A DNA stretch of 64,000 nt from Polaromonas sp. YR568 (lineage in GTDB: Bacteria; Pseudomonadota; Gammaproteobacteria; Burkholderiales; Burkholderiaceae_C), in contig NZ_FPBM01000005.1 of the NCBI RefSeq assembly GCF_900116715.1, forward strand, positions 248,001 through 312,000. The letters are read 5' to 3'. The notes under the pieces were generated by a model, which was given only the letters and a program-made list of their open reading frames with translations, was not told where the DNA came from and made no database searches. Below are positions 33,186 through 42,400 of this stretch, piece by piece. The position numbers were made by a program, and so were the translations under genes. How positions within the stretch are numbered: position 1 is the stretch's first letter; every line of letters begins with the position of its first letter.

Positions 33186-34196
33186 TCAAAGGTGCGCCGC
33201 CAGAAAGCTGGTCACCGCGTCCGGCATGGCGCGCACATGCCCCGGGAACGGCGGCGACGGAAACCCGACATGCCCGCCCTGCGCGGGTTGCCAGAGCGTG
33301 ACATGGCTGCCGGCGTCCGCCGCCTGCGGCAGGCTGGCGGCCGGCACAAAGGGGTCGTTCAATGCATTCAGGGCCAGCGCGGGCACGGCAATCCGGTGCA
33401 GATGGGGCTTGGCGGAAGCGCGCGACCAGTAATCGTCGGCATTTTTAAAGCCGTGGACAGGTGCGGTGAACACGTCGTCAAAGGTGTAGAGGTCGCGCGC
33501 GGCCAGCAGGCGCTCGCGGTCAAACAGCCCCGGATGCTGCTCGAGCTTTTGGAGCGCCTTGGGCACCATGGTCTTGAGGAACATGCGCGTGTAGACCTGC
33601 CGATTGAATCCCCGGCCTATGGCCCAACCGCTGGCGGTGAGATCCAGCGGTGAACACACCGAGGCAACGCCGGCGACCACGTGGCGTGCCTCGGCGCCGA
33701 TCTCGCCGGCCCAGCGCATCAGCGCATTGCCGCCCAGCGAGATGCCGACAGCGACGACAGGCCCGCCATGCTGCTCGGCAAAGCGCCGCAGTATCCAGTC
33801 AATCTCCGCAAAATCGCCTGAGTGATAAGCGCGCGGCGCCAGGTTGAGTTCACCCGAGCATCCGCGGAAATGCGGAATCGCGCAGGCCCAGCCACGCTCC
33901 CGAGCCGCATCGGCGAGTGCTTCGGCGTAATGGCTGGCCGATGAGCCCTCAAGCCCGTGGAACACGACCAGCAATGGCGTTTTCGCAGTGCCGGCTTCGC
34001 CGGCCGCATCACCTGTGATCAGCCAATCGACATCGACAAAATCCTCGTCGGGTGTCGTCCAGCGTTCACGGCGAAACAGCGGTTGTGGCCCCAGGTACCT
34101 GCGCGAGCGCAAGGCGGCCCAGATGGTTTGCAGGTTGCCGCCCGGCAGCCACCAGGGCGCGGCGTAGTTCATGGCCGGCGGCACGGGGGCGGGCAT
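33186..34196 (-). CDS. YheT-like alpha/beta hydrolase
   Basis: A 336-residue cytoplasmic hydrolase of the YheT/UPF0017 family. The conserved N-terminus is W-L-P-G-G-N-L-Q-T-I-W, the oxyanion part is VVFHGLEGSS, the nucleophile elbow is GISLGG, and the late His is in Q-G-G-H-V-G-F. Relatives are putative esterases or carboxylesterases with unclear substrates. The start ATG shares its A with the TGA stop of the upstream NTF2-like gene (TGATG at 34196), so the two are translationally coupled; the TTG at 34199 is an unlikely alternative. Three minus-strand genes 35559-33186 probably form one operon. Confidence 0.9.
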   Translation of the reverse strand: MPAPVPPAMNYAAPWWLPGGNLQTIWAALRSRRYLGPQPLFRRERWTTPDEDFVDVDWLITGDAAGEAGTAKTPLLVVFHGLEGSSASHYAEALADAARERGWACAIPHFRGCSGELNLAPRAYHSGDFAEIDWILRRFAEQHGGPVVAVGISLGGNALMRWAGEIGAEARHVVAGVASVCSPLDLTASGWAIGRGFNRQVYTRMFLKTMVPKALQKLEQHPGLFDRERLLAARDLYTFDDVFTAPVHGFKNADDYWSRASAKPHLHRIAVPALALNALNDPFVPAASLPQAADAGSHVTLWQPAQGGHVGFPSPPFPGHVRAMPDAVTSFLAAHL

Positions 34197-34642
34197 CAAT
34201 GGAGGACGGTGGGTGTTTCCGACACTTCCTGCATTTCGCGCGGCGTGCCGGGGCTGGCATGGTGGGCCACCATGCGCCAGCCTTGGGCTGTCTTGTGATA
34301 AACGTTGGTGGCAATGACGTAGGCATGGCGCGGGCCTTCTTCAGTCAGCACCTCGATGCGCTCGAGCACACTGTGCACGCTGGCGCTCATGGTTTCCACC
34401 TTGCGCACCTTAATGGGCTGGGCGCGTATGGTGCCGTTGGAAAACATTGCGTCGAAGGTCGCGCGTATGGCCGCAGGGCCCACCAGGCGGGCGCCGCCCG
34501 GGTGCACGCAGATGATGTCGTCCTCATCGCCCCAGCAGGCCATGAGCTTTTCAATGTCACCGTTTTGCAGCGCCTCATAGAAAGCCGCTTCGATGTCGTC
34601 GGCGTTTCCGGTGCTGGCGGGCGGGACTTTGGGTTTGGGCAT
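34196..34642 (-). CDS. NTF2-like / SnoaL-fold protein
   Basis: A 148-residue protein from the ATG at 34642; the longer frame to 34837 runs over the upstream gene. The fold is recognised from E-A-A-F-Y-E-A-L-Q-N-G-D-I-E-K-L-M-A-C-W and I-C-V-H-P-G-G-A-R-L, then a C-terminal beta sheet ending V-A-H-H-A-S-P-G. This matches the DUF4440/SnoaL-like group common in proteobacteria, whose function is uncertain (ketosteroid-isomerase-like fold). The stop overlaps the start of the YheT-like hydrolase. Confidence 0.82.
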   Translation of the reverse strand: MPKPKVPPASTGNADDIEAAFYEALQNGDIEKLMACWGDEDDIICVHPGGARLVGPAAIRATFDAMFSNGTIRAQPIKVRKVETMSASVHSVLERIEVLTEEGPRHAYVIATNVYHKTAQGWRMVAHHASPGTPREMQEVSETPTVLH

Positions 34643-34677
34643 GAAGGCGATCGAAAGGGGCCGGGGCCGAAATGGCG

Positions 34678-35559
34678 TCAGTCCGGCCTGGCCGGTACTG
34701 CATCTGTGGGTGAATTTTGCTCGGGATTGTGCGTTGCAGCAAGCCATGCCAGAACGACCTGGCGCATGGTATTGCCGCCTATGGCTCCGTCGCGTTGGCC
34801 GCCCCATCCGGCTGCGGTGCTCTGGTTGGCTTGCCACAGCAGCTCAGGCGCGGCTACGTGGGTGCCCACAGGCAGCATTGCCAGGGCGGTGTCGATAAAT
34901 TCAGCGAGCTTGGCGGGCCGCACCGGCTGCTCAGCCGCCGGAATCATGAATTTGAGGACCGACAGCATCCATGCGGCGGTTCTCTCGAAAAGATTTTTGC
35001 CTGATGCAGCTTGCTCCTTGCGCGCTGAACGCACCAGCAGAACGCGTTCAAAGCCCATCGCGGCAACCGCGTGTTCATCCAGGTCGGCCAGGCCGCGCTT
35101 GAGCGCATCGGGCAGCCGGCCCGATGCGTGGGGAACCACCACGACCAGGGTTTGCACGCCACAGCGCTGGAGCCAGCGGGCCAGCTCGGGCATTTGCGCC
35201 GGTGTCGGCGTCCAGAGCGTGCGCTCACGTCCGTAATACAACCGCGGTGGCTCGAACATGATGAGACCAGTATGGGCGGGCAAAGGCCTCACGGCCCACG
35301 CTTCAATGGGTGCAGGGGCGCCCGCCAGCGCAATGCCCACGCCCGACAGGCTGGTGGCCATGGCCTCGGTCGCTAACACTTCGGTGTGGGCATAACGGCC
35401 GCTGCCCACCAGACGGCGCAGCACTTCGTTGCCCAGCACGCCGGTGGCACCCGCGACCAGCAGACGCGGTTTGGCAGCCGATACGGCGGCCGGATGCAAA
35501 GAAGCCTTCATGGCCTGCAATGGACTTGCCGCGCCCGGTGAATGAGGGATCAGGGACAT
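34678..35559 (-). CDS. NAD(P)-binding Rossmann-fold protein, atypical SDR
   Basis: A 293-residue protein with a nucleotide-binding motif L-L-V-A-G-A-T-G-V-L-G-N-E-V (about 34-47), typical of atypical short-chain dehydrogenase/NAD(P)H-binding proteins. An inner ATG at 35511 (M17) may be the real start because homology begins just after it. There is no clear YxxxK catalytic pair, so it may bind rather than reduce. It is the first gene of a three-gene minus-strand group, 35 bases ahead of the NTF2-like gene, and diverges from lemA across a 45-base spacer. Confidence 0.75.
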   Translation of the reverse strand: MSLIPHSPGAASPLQAMKASLHPAAVSAAKPRLLVAGATGVLGNEVLRRLVGSGRYAHTEVLATEAMATSLSGVGIALAGAPAPIEAWAVRPLPAHTGLIMFEPPRLYYGRERTLWTPTPAQMPELARWLQRCGVQTLVVVVPHASGRLPDALKRGLADLDEHAVAAMGFERVLLVRSARKEQAASGKNLFERTAAWMLSVLKFMIPAAEQPVRPAKLAEFIDTALAMLPVGTHVAAPELLWQANQSTAAGWGGQRDGAIGGNTMRQVVLAWLAATHNPEQNSPTDAVPARPD

Positions 35560-35604
35560 TCGACTATGTTAGTGTTGCAACCTGCATTTTCAGAAGGTAG
35601 CACC

Positions 35605-36204
35605 ATGAAATCCCGCTTTTTCAATTTGCTCATCGTCGGCTTGCTGGGCCTGCTGCTCACGGGTTGCGGTTACAACGACTTCCAGCGCCTGGACGAGCAA
35701 ACCAAATCGGCCTGGTCTGAAGTATTGAACCAGTACCAGCGCCGCGCCGACCTGGTGCCCAATATCGTGGCCACCGTCAAAGGTGAGGCCGCTTTTGAGC
35801 AGGATACGCTGACCAAGGTGGTGGAGGCGCGCGCCAAGGCCACGTCCATCCAGGTCACCCCTGAAACCCTCAACGACCCGGCCGCTTTCAGCAAGTTCCA
35901 GGCAGCGCAGGGCGAGCTGGGCAGCGCGCTCAGCCGCCTGATGGTGGTGAGCGAACGCTACCCCGACCTCAAGGCCAACCAGGGCTTTCGCGACCTGCGC
36001 GTGCAACTGGAAGGCACCGAGAACCGCATCACCGTGGCGCGCAACCGCTATATCCAGACCGTGCAGGAATACAACGTGCTCGCGCGCAGCTTTCCGAGCA
36101 ACCTGACGGCCATGATCTTCAGCTACAACGTCAAGCCGAACTTCACCGTTGCCAACGAAGCGCAGATCTCCACGCCGCCGGTGGTTGACTTCAACAAGAA
36201 GTAA
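35605..36204 (+). CDS. lemA: LemA family lipoprotein
   Basis: A 199-residue protein from the ATG at 35605 (AGAAGG 7 bases upstream). The N-terminal segment ends LLLTGC, so Cys21 may be lipidated; the rest is the helical LemA domain with Y-N-D-F-Q-R-L-D-E-Q, W-S-E-V-L-N-Q-Y-Q-R-R-A-D-L-V-P-N and S-Y-N-V-K-P-N-F. Molecular function is not established. LemA is repeatedly found just ahead of TPM-domain proteins, as here, and the three genes 35605-37697 form an operon. Confidence 0.93.
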   Translation: MKSRFFNLLIVGLLGLLLTGCGYNDFQRLDEQTKSAWSEVLNQYQRRADLVPNIVATVKGEAAFEQDTLTKVVEARAKATSIQVTPETLNDPAAFSKFQAAQGELGSALSRLMVVSERYPDLKANQGFRDLRVQLEGTENRITVARNRYIQTVQEYNVLARSFPSNLTAMIFSYNVKPNFTVANEAQISTPPVVDFNKK

Positions 36205-36234
36205 ACAGCAACCGGCCTGGCTGTGCAGCCACCA

Positions 36235-37161
36235 ATGGTTTCTTTGACGTGCCACCGCGGCGCCCGCTGGATGCTGGCGCTGCTGCTGGCCGTCTGCTTG
36301 CCGCTAACGGCCTGGGCGCAGGGCGTGCAAGCCGTGCCTGCGCTCACGGCGCACGTCATGGACAGCACGGGCACGCTGGACGCCGCACAGCGCAGCGCGC
36401 TGGAAGCCAAGCTCACCGCCTTTGAGCAAAGCCGTGGCGCGCAGGTGGTGGTGCTGATCGTGCCGACCACCCAGCCCGAAGACATTGCCGCCTATGCGCA
36501 GCGCGTGGGTGACACCTGGAAGATCGGGCGCAAAAACATCGGTGACGGCCTCTTGCTGGTGGTGGCCAAGAACGACCGCAAGGTTCGCATTGAAACCACC
36601 AAGGCACTCGAAGGCGCGATTCCCGACCTGGCCGCGCGCCAGGTGATAGACACCGCCATCACGCCGCGCTTCAAACAAGGCGACTATGCCGGCGGTCTGG
36701 ATGCGGCGGCCGACCAGCTCATTGCTCTGATCAGCGGAGAGAACCTGCCGGAGCCCGAACAGACGGGCAGGAGTGGCGGCGGCAATGACGGTTTCGAGTG
36801 GACCGACCTGGCGGTGTTTCTCTTTTTTGCCGTGCCGATCGCCGGGCGCATCGCGGCGGGCGCGCTCGGGCGCAAGTTCGGATCGGTCGCCACCGGTGGC
36901 GTGGTCGGTGTACTGGCCTGGATCTTCACCAGCAGCCTGATCGTGGCGGGCCTGGCGGTTCTGGTGGGTACGGTGTTTGCGCTGGTGGCCAGTCTGGGTT
37001 CTTTCGGCCGGGGCGGACGCTCTTCGGGCGGCTGGACGACGGGCGGCTTTGGCAGCGGCGGCGGAGGTGGCTGGAGCAGCGGCAGCAGCAGCGATGGCGG
37101 CGGCTTCAGCAGCGGCGGTGGCGGCGATTTTGGCGGCGGCGGCGCTTCGGGGGATTGGTAG
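36235..37161 (+). CDS. TPM-domain membrane protein with Gly/Ser-rich tail (YgcG-like)
   Basis: A 308-residue protein. The ATG at 36235 is preferred over an in-frame GTG at 36223, though no strong ribosome site is present. The signal peptide ends T-A-W-A. A TPM/Psb32-type domain follows (V-M-D-S-T-G-T-L-D ... I-G-R-K-N-I-G-D-G-L-L-L-V-V-A), then two or three transmembrane segments. The C-terminal 50 residues are nearly only Gly, Ser and Trp/Phe. This architecture is standard for YgcG-type partners of LemA. Function is unknown; TPM domains elsewhere have phosphatase or photosystem-repair roles. Confidence 0.9.
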   Translation: MVSLTCHRGARWMLALLLAVCLPLTAWAQGVQAVPALTAHVMDSTGTLDAAQRSALEAKLTAFEQSRGAQVVVLIVPTTQPEDIAAYAQRVGDTWKIGRKNIGDGLLLVVAKNDRKVRIETTKALEGAIPDLAARQVIDTAITPRFKQGDYAGGLDAAADQLIALISGENLPEPEQTGRSGGGNDGFEWTDLAVFLFFAVPIAGRIAAGALGRKFGSVATGGVVGVLAWIFTSSLIVAGLAVLVGTVFALVASLGSFGRGGRSSGGWTTGGFGSGGGGGWSSGSSSDGGGFSSGGGGDFGGGGASGDW

Positions 37162-37166
37162 GCATC

Positions 37167-37697
37167 ATGCTCGGCAAGCTCAACACCTTCATCAAACACC
37201 TGTGGCTGGACGCTGCTGATACAAAGCGCGCCATTCCGGCGGACATGCTCAAACGCCTGGCGCAGCGTGTGGCGGCCAGCGAACGGCGCCACAGCGGCGA
37301 GATTCGTATTTGTGTGGAAGCCTCGTTGCCCATGAGTTACCTCTGGCGGCTGGGCAAGCACCACTCCATAGCCCAGCTCACGCGTCAGCGGGCCGTCACC
37401 ATGTTCGGCAAGCTACGGGTGTGGGACACCGAGCACAACAACGGTGTACTGATCTATGTATTGCTGGCAGAACACGCCATTGAAATCGTGGCCGACCGCG
37501 GCGTGGCGCGGCACGTGAGCCAGGCGCAGTGGCAGGCGATGGTGGCGCGCATGGCGGGCGCTTTCCGGGAGAATCGCTATGAGGACGGCCTCACGCAGGC
37601 GCTGGAAGAAACCTCTGCGCTGCTGATGGCGCACTTTGCAGAACAGTCTTCGTCAGGCAAGCCCAACGAATTGTCCGACACGCCGCTGCTGCAGTAA
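37167..37697 (+). CDS. TPM-domain protein, short form
   Basis: A 176-residue protein starting 5 bases after the previous stop. It is a second TPM-like domain without signal peptide or Gly-rich tail: R-H-S-G-E-I-R-I-C-V-E-A-S-L-P, L-R-V-W-D-T-E-H-N-N-G-V-L-I-Y-V-L-L-A, and E-I-V-A-D-R-G-V. This spacing of charged and hydrophobic blocks matches the family. It is the third gene of the lemA operon, where such a short TPM protein is common. Its role is unknown, and the location is probably cytoplasmic or membrane-associated. Confidence 0.88.
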   Translation: MLGKLNTFIKHLWLDAADTKRAIPADMLKRLAQRVAASERRHSGEIRICVEASLPMSYLWRLGKHHSIAQLTRQRAVTMFGKLRVWDTEHNNGVLIYVLLAEHAIEIVADRGVARHVSQAQWQAMVARMAGAFRENRYEDGLTQALEETSALLMAHFAEQSSSGKPNELSDTPLLQ

Positions 37698-37747
37698 CCG
37701 CCGTAAATACCGCAAATGCCCGATGCACGGCGCCTGAAGGCAGCCGC

Positions 37748-37891
37748 TCACGACGACATCAGAACAGCCAGGGCAAACAGTGCCGTCAGCACCAAAAATG
37801 CACGGCGCAACCATCTCTTGCGCGAGTCTGCCTTGCCGGGTTGAGACGAAGCTTCTTCCCCCCACATCAGACTGTCCAGCATGCTGTTCAT
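37748..37891 (-). CDS. Small putative membrane protein, 47 residues
   Basis: A short frame, too small for usual ORF lists. The ATG at 37891 is preceded by AAGGTG at 6 bases spacing. The sequence reads M-N-S-M-L-D-S-L-M-W-G-E-E-A-S-S..., a basic patch R-K-R-W-L-R-R, then one hydrophobic helix A-F-L-V-L-T-A-L-F-A-L-A-V-L ending S-S. This is a credible positive-inside single-pass protein. It occupies the otherwise empty stretch 37698-38078 between the lemA operon and the sugar cluster. No homologue is recognised, so it may be chance. Confidence 0.4.
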   Translation of the reverse strand: MNSMLDSLMWGEEASSQPGKADSRKRWLRRAFLVLTALFALAVLMSS

Positions 37892-38078
37892 GTTTTCACC
37901 TTGTCAGTTCGGTTGAACTCCTGTGCTGACGATAAGGCGCGGCTGGCGGTCCCCGCTGTCATTTAGGGTATCGAGTTGTTACTTGAGGCGTTTGCGCCAC
38001 ATCCGGCGCCTCCCGTCAGCGATCTCCCCACTTGCCACGGCCCCACAGCCGGGCTAATGCACCAAACAGGGTTCCAAT

Positions 38079-39239
38079 TCAGGTAAACGCCGTCCACTTG
38101 CGTTCACTGAGTGCCGACTCCACCACTTTTTCGATGAAGCGCACGCCCCGCGCACCGTCTTCAATGCGCGGATAGTCCGCAGCCAGCGGATCGGCTTTCA
38201 GCCCGGCTAAATGCGCGCGGATATCCGCCGCGACTCCCAGATACACGTTGGCAAACGCCTCAATGAAGGCCTCCGGATGCCCCGCAGGCAGCCGGCCAGC
38301 GAGCCGGGCCGATTCGCACAGCCACGGCGAGCCGCGCGTGAGAATGCGGCGCGGCCCATCAATGGGTGAATGCACAAGCTGGTTGGGCTCTTCCTGCCTC
38401 CAGGTGATCGTTCCCAGCGTGCCAGAGACCTGAAGGCGCAAGTCGTTTTCAACGCCGGCCGCAACTTGTGAGGCGATGATCACGCCGCGCGCGCCATTGC
38501 TGTACCGCAATAACAAATGGCCGTCGTCATCGAGTTGCCGGCCTTTGCCAAAAGCGGTCAGGTCGGCGCAAATACTCTCAAGCGACAGCCCCGTGACCGT
38601 GGCGGCGAGATTTTCCGCATGCGACCCGATGTCGCCCATGGTGCCTGCGCTGCCGCTGCGCGCCGGGTCCAGGCGCCAGCCGGCCTGCTTGTTGCCTTGC
38701 TCTTCTACCGCCGTGGCCAGCCACCCCTGGTTGTATTCCACGGTCACCTTGCGTACTTCGCCGAGCACACCGGTGCGCACAAGATGGCGGGCTTCACGCA
38801 CCATGGGGTAGCCGGTGTAGTTGTAGGTCACGCCAAAAACCGTGCCGCCTTTGCGCACAAGCTTCACCAGCGCTTCGGCCTGCGTGCTGTCATGCACCAG
38901 CGGCTTGTCGCAGACCACATGAAAGCCCGCTTCGACGAACGCGGCTGCCACCTCGTAGTGCACATGATTGGGCGTGACGATACTCACAAAATCGATGCGC
39001 TCTCCGGGTGGGCGGCGCTGCTCATCGGCCAGTAACTCCTGCCAGCTGCCGTGGTTGCGGTCGTCAGCCAGTCCCAGGTCCTGCCCTGAGGCGCGGGCCT
39101 TTCCGGGCTCGGATGACAACGCGCCCGCCACGAGTTCAATCTGCCCGTCGAGCGCCATCGCCTTGCGATGAACCGCACCAATAAATGCATCGCGGCCCCC
39201 ACCGACCATCGCGCAACGTAGTTTTCTTTCAAATGTCAT
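38079..39239 (-). CDS. Gfo/Idh/MocA-family oxidoreductase
   Basis: A 386-residue NAD(P)-dependent sugar or cyclitol dehydrogenase. The ATG at 39239 is used (in-frame GTG at 39248 is an alternative). The N-terminal Rossmann site is [12 protein letters not shown], the family lysine lies in V-V-C-D-K-P-L (EKP-like), and a distal D-I-G-S-H-A-E-N motif has the catalytic-type His. Members oxidise inositols, sugars or their 3-keto forms. It is the last gene of the ABC-transporter operon, 17 bases after the isomerase-like gene, so the two probably process the imported compound. Confidence 0.9.
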   Translation of the reverse strand: MTFERKLRCAMVGGGRDAFIGAVHRKAMALDGQIELVAGALSSEPGKARASGQDLGLADDRNHGSWQELLADEQRRPPGERIDFVSIVTPNHVHYEVAAAFVEAGFHVVCDKPLVHDSTQAEALVKLVRKGGTVFGVTYNYTGYPMVREARHLVRTGVLGEVRKVTVEYNQGWLATAVEEQGNKQAGWRLDPARSGSAGTMGDIGSHAENLAATVTGLSLESICADLTAFGKGRQLDDDGHLLLRYSNGARGVIIASQVAAGVENDLRLQVSGTLGTITWRQEEPNQLVHSPIDGPRRILTRGSPWLCESARLAGRLPAGHPEAFIEAFANVYLGVAADIRAHLAGLKADPLAADYPRIEDGARGVRFIEKVVESALSERKWTAFT

Positions 39240-39256
39240 GGTGCCCACTTCGCTCT

Positions 39257-40264
39257 TTACGACCGGTCTCGCGCAAACACGGCGTCAAACGCGCCGGCGG
39301 CGGGCTTAAAGTCCAGCCGTTTGCAAAAAGCCGCGCTCTCAGTGGCACCGTGGATACGGTCCATGCGGCTGTCCTCCCACTCCACTGACAACGGCCCCTG
39401 GTAGGCAATGTCGTTGAGCGCAACAATGATGGATTCAAAATCGATCATGCCGCGGCCCACACTGCGAAAGTCCCAGAACCGGCGCGCATCGCCAAAACTG
39501 GTGTGGCCGCCAAACACACCGACGGTGCCGTCGCCGCGGCCCCACCAGACGTCTTTCATGTGCGCGTTGTAGATGCGGTCCGGAAAAAGCCGCAGGAATT
39601 TGATGTAGTCCACGCCTTGATAGCCCAGATGGCTGGGGTCGAAGTTGAAGCCGAAACGCCTGTGGCCCTTGACCGCCTCAATGGCACGCTGCGCCGAGGC
39701 GATGTCAAACGCGATTTCCGTGGGATGCACTTCGAGCGCGAAGTTGATGTCGTGCTTTTCGAACACGTCGAGGATGGGTAAAAAGCGCCGCGCGAAATCG
39801 GCAAAGCCCTTGTCCCAGTAGGCTTGCGTCGTCGGTGGAAAGGCATAAATCGAATGCCAGACGGAGGAGCCGGTAAAGCCGGTAACCGTTTTCACGCCAA
39901 AGCTGGCGGCCGCCCTGGCCGTGTCCTGCAGTTCGATGGCCGCGCGGTTGCGCACGCCTTCCGGATCACCGTCGCCCCATACATGAACCGGCAAAATGGA
40001 TTGATGGCGCTCGTCAATCAGGTCACACACCGCCTGGCCGACCAGGTGATTGCCGATGGCGAAGCACTGCAAACCGTGCGCCTCCAGAAAGGCGCGTTTG
40101 TCTTTGACGTAGGTGCCGGAGGCAAGTGCCTCCTGCACGTTGAAGTGATCTCCCCAACATGCAAGCTCCAGCCCGTCATAGCCCATGCGCTTGGCCAGCG
40201 GGGCCAGCTCCGCGAGCGGCAAATCGGCCCACTGGCCGGTAAACAGGGTGACGGGTCTGGCCAT
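39257..40264 (-). CDS. Sugar phosphate isomerase/epimerase-like TIM-barrel protein
   Basis: A 335-residue protein of the xylose-isomerase-like TIM-barrel superfamily (AP_endonuc_2 type). Metal-site motifs are visible: A-L-E-V-H-P-T-E with its Glu, N-F-D-P-S-H-L-G with Asp and His, A-H-M-K-D-V near residue 237, and a late S-V-E-W-E-D. Relatives include IolE/IolH/IolI, hydroxypyruvate isomerase and 3-keto-sugar enzymes, and the substrate is open. It lies between the transporter genes and the Gfo/Idh/MocA oxidoreductase, a frequent partner in cyclitol or uncommon sugar catabolism. Confidence 0.88.
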   Translation of the reverse strand: MARPVTLFTGQWADLPLAELAPLAKRMGYDGLELACWGDHFNVQEALASGTYVKDKRAFLEAHGLQCFAIGNHLVGQAVCDLIDERHQSILPVHVWGDGDPEGVRNRAAIELQDTARAAASFGVKTVTGFTGSSVWHSIYAFPPTTQAYWDKGFADFARRFLPILDVFEKHDINFALEVHPTEIAFDIASAQRAIEAVKGHRRFGFNFDPSHLGYQGVDYIKFLRLFPDRIYNAHMKDVWWGRGDGTVGVFGGHTSFGDARRFWDFRSVGRGMIDFESIIVALNDIAYQGPLSVEWEDSRMDRIHGATESAAFCKRLDFKPAAGAFDAVFARDRS

Positions 40265-40351
40265 GCTGTCCTCGAAAGATATTGAAAAGTTAACACCGGC
40301 TCAGGGCTGGCGCGATGCCAGAACCCCGAGATTCAGACATTCAGGCCGCAC

Positions 40352-41320
40352 TCAGAACGGCGAGTTCGGGTAGTAGAAGTCTTTGGCATTCTGCTTGGTG
40401 ATGAGCACCGACGGAACGATGTTGTTCGCCGGCAACTTCTGGCCCTTCAACCGCGCCTCGCCGGTCATCTTGATCGCGTCGTACATGAACTTGGGCGAAT
40501 AGGACACGTTGGCCTGAATCAGCGGGTCGCTGCCATCCATCAGCGTCTTGATCGCACCCTTGGCGCCGGCGCCACCGAACACAATCTTGATGTCCTTGCG
40601 CTTGGCCTGCTCGATGGCCTTGAGCACGCCCACCGCCATGTCGTCATCGGCGGCCCACACCGCATCGATCTCCTTGAAGCGCGTCAGGAAATCCTGCATT
40701 ACCTTGAAGGCGTCGTCGCGGTTCCAGTTGCCGTGCTTGGCGTCCAGCAGCTTGATGCCCGGGTGCTGTTTCATCACGGCATTGAAGGCATCCATGCGCT
40801 CGTTGTCCAGCGTGGTCGGGATGCCGCGCAAGGCGACGATGTTGCCTTTTCCGCCCAAGGTCTTGGCGAGGTACTCGGCCGGAATCTTGCCGAAGGCCGT
40901 GTTGTCGCCGGACACGTACGCGTCCTGCGCGCTGGTGTCGGTCAGGCCGCGGTCGACCACCGTCACGTAGATGCCTTTAGCCTTGACCTGGGCCACCGGC
41001 TTCGTGAGCGCTGCGGATTCGAACGGGAACACAACCAGCGAGGTAATCTTGTTCACCGTCACCAGATCCTGCAGCTGGTTGGCTTGCTCAGAAGCGTTAG
41101 CGGCCGTCTTGACGATGACCTGTATGCCGGGATTGGCTTTCTCCAGGTCCTTCTTGGCTTCATTGGCCCAGTACACGGCCCCGGCCATGAAGCTATGCGT
41201 GGCAGCTGGCATGGACACACCCAGCACTTCCTTCTTGGCTTGCGCCATGGAGGGTGCGCTCACCGCGAGCGCGGCTGCGCTCATCGCTGACAAGGCCAGC
41301 CTGCGGGTAATTGCTTTCAT
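40352..41320 (-). CDS. ABC transporter sugar-binding protein (RbsB-like)
   Basis: A 322-residue periplasmic binding protein of the Peripla_BP_4 type. The ATG at 41320 has a strong AAAGGAGA ribosome site 7 bases upstream; the longer frame to 41389 is not needed. Signal peptide [10 protein letters not shown]..., S-M-A-Q-A, cleavage near 27. Binding-cleft residues lie in V-V-D-R-G-L-T-D and [10 protein letters not shown], like RbsB/XylF relatives. It delivers a pentose, hexose or cyclitol to the permease encoded next to it. The strong start site fits the need for excess binding protein. Confidence 0.92.
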   Translation of the reverse strand: MKAITRRLALSAMSAAALAVSAPSMAQAKKEVLGVSMPAATHSFMAGAVYWANEAKKDLEKANPGIQVIVKTAANASEQANQLQDLVTVNKITSLVVFPFESAALTKPVAQVKAKGIYVTVVDRGLTDTSAQDAYVSGDNTAFGKIPAEYLAKTLGGKGNIVALRGIPTTLDNERMDAFNAVMKQHPGIKLLDAKHGNWNRDDAFKVMQDFLTRFKEIDAVWAADDDMAVGVLKAIEQAKRKDIKIVFGGAGAKGAIKTLMDGSDPLIQANVSYSPKFMYDAIKMTGEARLKGQKLPANNIVPSVLITKQNAKDFYYPNSPF

Positions 41321-41395
41321 TTGTCTGTCTCCTTTGAATATCGTTAAAAGAAATGGCAGCTTGCACCACCGGCGGGGAAAAACCAGCAAGAAAAT

Positions 41396-42400
41396 CTAAC
41401 GTTTGCCGCGCTGCATGAAAGCGACGGCGATGATGACAAAACCCTGCACTGCGGCGTTGAGGTAGACGCTGATGATGCTGGTGAGGTTGAGGATGTTGCT
41501 GATCACCGAAAGCAGGATGGCGCCGACCACCGTGCCGGTGATGCTGCCCGCGCCGCCCTTGAGCACGGTGCCCCCCACAATCACTGCCGCAATGGCTTCC
41601 AGCTCCCACAGCAGGCCCGTGGTTGGCGAGGCAGAACCGAGCCGCGGCACATAGAGCAGGGTGGCAATGCCAACACACACACCCAGCAGCACGTAGGTCA
41701 ATATCTTGATGCGATGGACATCAACCGCGGCGTAGTGGGCAACCTGCTCGTTGGAGCCGATGGCCTGTACATAACGGCCATAGGCGGTACGGTTCAGGAT
41801 GACACCACCCACCAGTGCAACCAACAGGAAGATCCAGACAGGAAAAGGCACGCCCAGCAGATTGGCGTAATACACAGGGCTGTAAATATCCGACAGCTCG
41901 TTGTCCAGCGTGATGGCGCCGCCGTTGGAAAAATAGGTCAGGTAGGCGCGAAAGATGCCGAGCGTACCCAGCGTGACGATAAATGGCTCAATGCGGCCCT
42001 TGGTGATCAAGAGGCCATGCGCCAGCCCGAAGGCCGCGCCCAGCACCACCGAAAGGACCATGCCCGCCGCGACCGCCATGAAGGGCGAGCCCAGGGCAGG
42101 CGCCATGGCATTCATAAAGAGAATCACTGACCCGGCGATCAGTGCAGCCATGGAACCCACCGACAGGTCAATGCCGCCAGAGATGATTACAAAACACATG
42201 CCCACGGCGATGATGCCGATAAAGGCCGTGCGGGTGAGCACGTTCATCAGGTTGTCGTAAGTGGCGAAGTTGCCATTGAGCAGCGTGCCGGCAATGCACA
42301 GCAGCACCAGGCCGGCGACCGGACCAAGTCCGTGCAGTGCACCTGACCAGTGGGCCGTCGAGTGCGCCGGGCGCGGCGTGTCAGCGGGTTCCTGTTGCAT
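41396..42400 (-). CDS. ABC sugar transporter permease (RbsC/XylH-like)
   Basis: A 334-residue inner-membrane permease with 8-10 hydrophobic helices, of the BPD_transp_2 family. Visible family segments are [18 protein letters not shown] and the coupling region [20 protein letters not shown]. It forms the homodimeric channel with the double ATPase and the binding protein. Its start overlaps the end of the ATPase gene by 20 bases, so translation is coupled. Confidence 0.93.
   Translation of the reverse strand: MQQEPADTPRPAHSTAHWSGALHGLGPVAGLVLLCIAGTLLNGNFATYDNLMNVLTRTAFIGIIAVGMCFVIISGGIDLSVGSMAALIAGSVILFMNAMAPALGSPFMAVAAGMVLSVVLGAAFGLAHGLLITKGRIEPFIVTLGTLGIFRAYLTYFSNGGAITLDNELSDIYSPVYYANLLGVPFPVWIFLLVALVGGVILNRTAYGRYVQAIGSNEQVAHYAAVDVHRIKILTYVLLGVCVGIATLLYVPRLGSASPTTGLLWELEAIAAVIVGGTVLKGGAGSITGTVVGAILLSVISNILNLTSIISVYLNAAVQGFVIIAVAFMQRGKR

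Noticed and set aside
37653..37865. 70-codon minus-strand frame after the lemA operon
   Set aside because: It overlaps the end of the TPM gene, has no ribosome site or hydrophobic pattern, and is in a different frame from the better 47-residue candidate.
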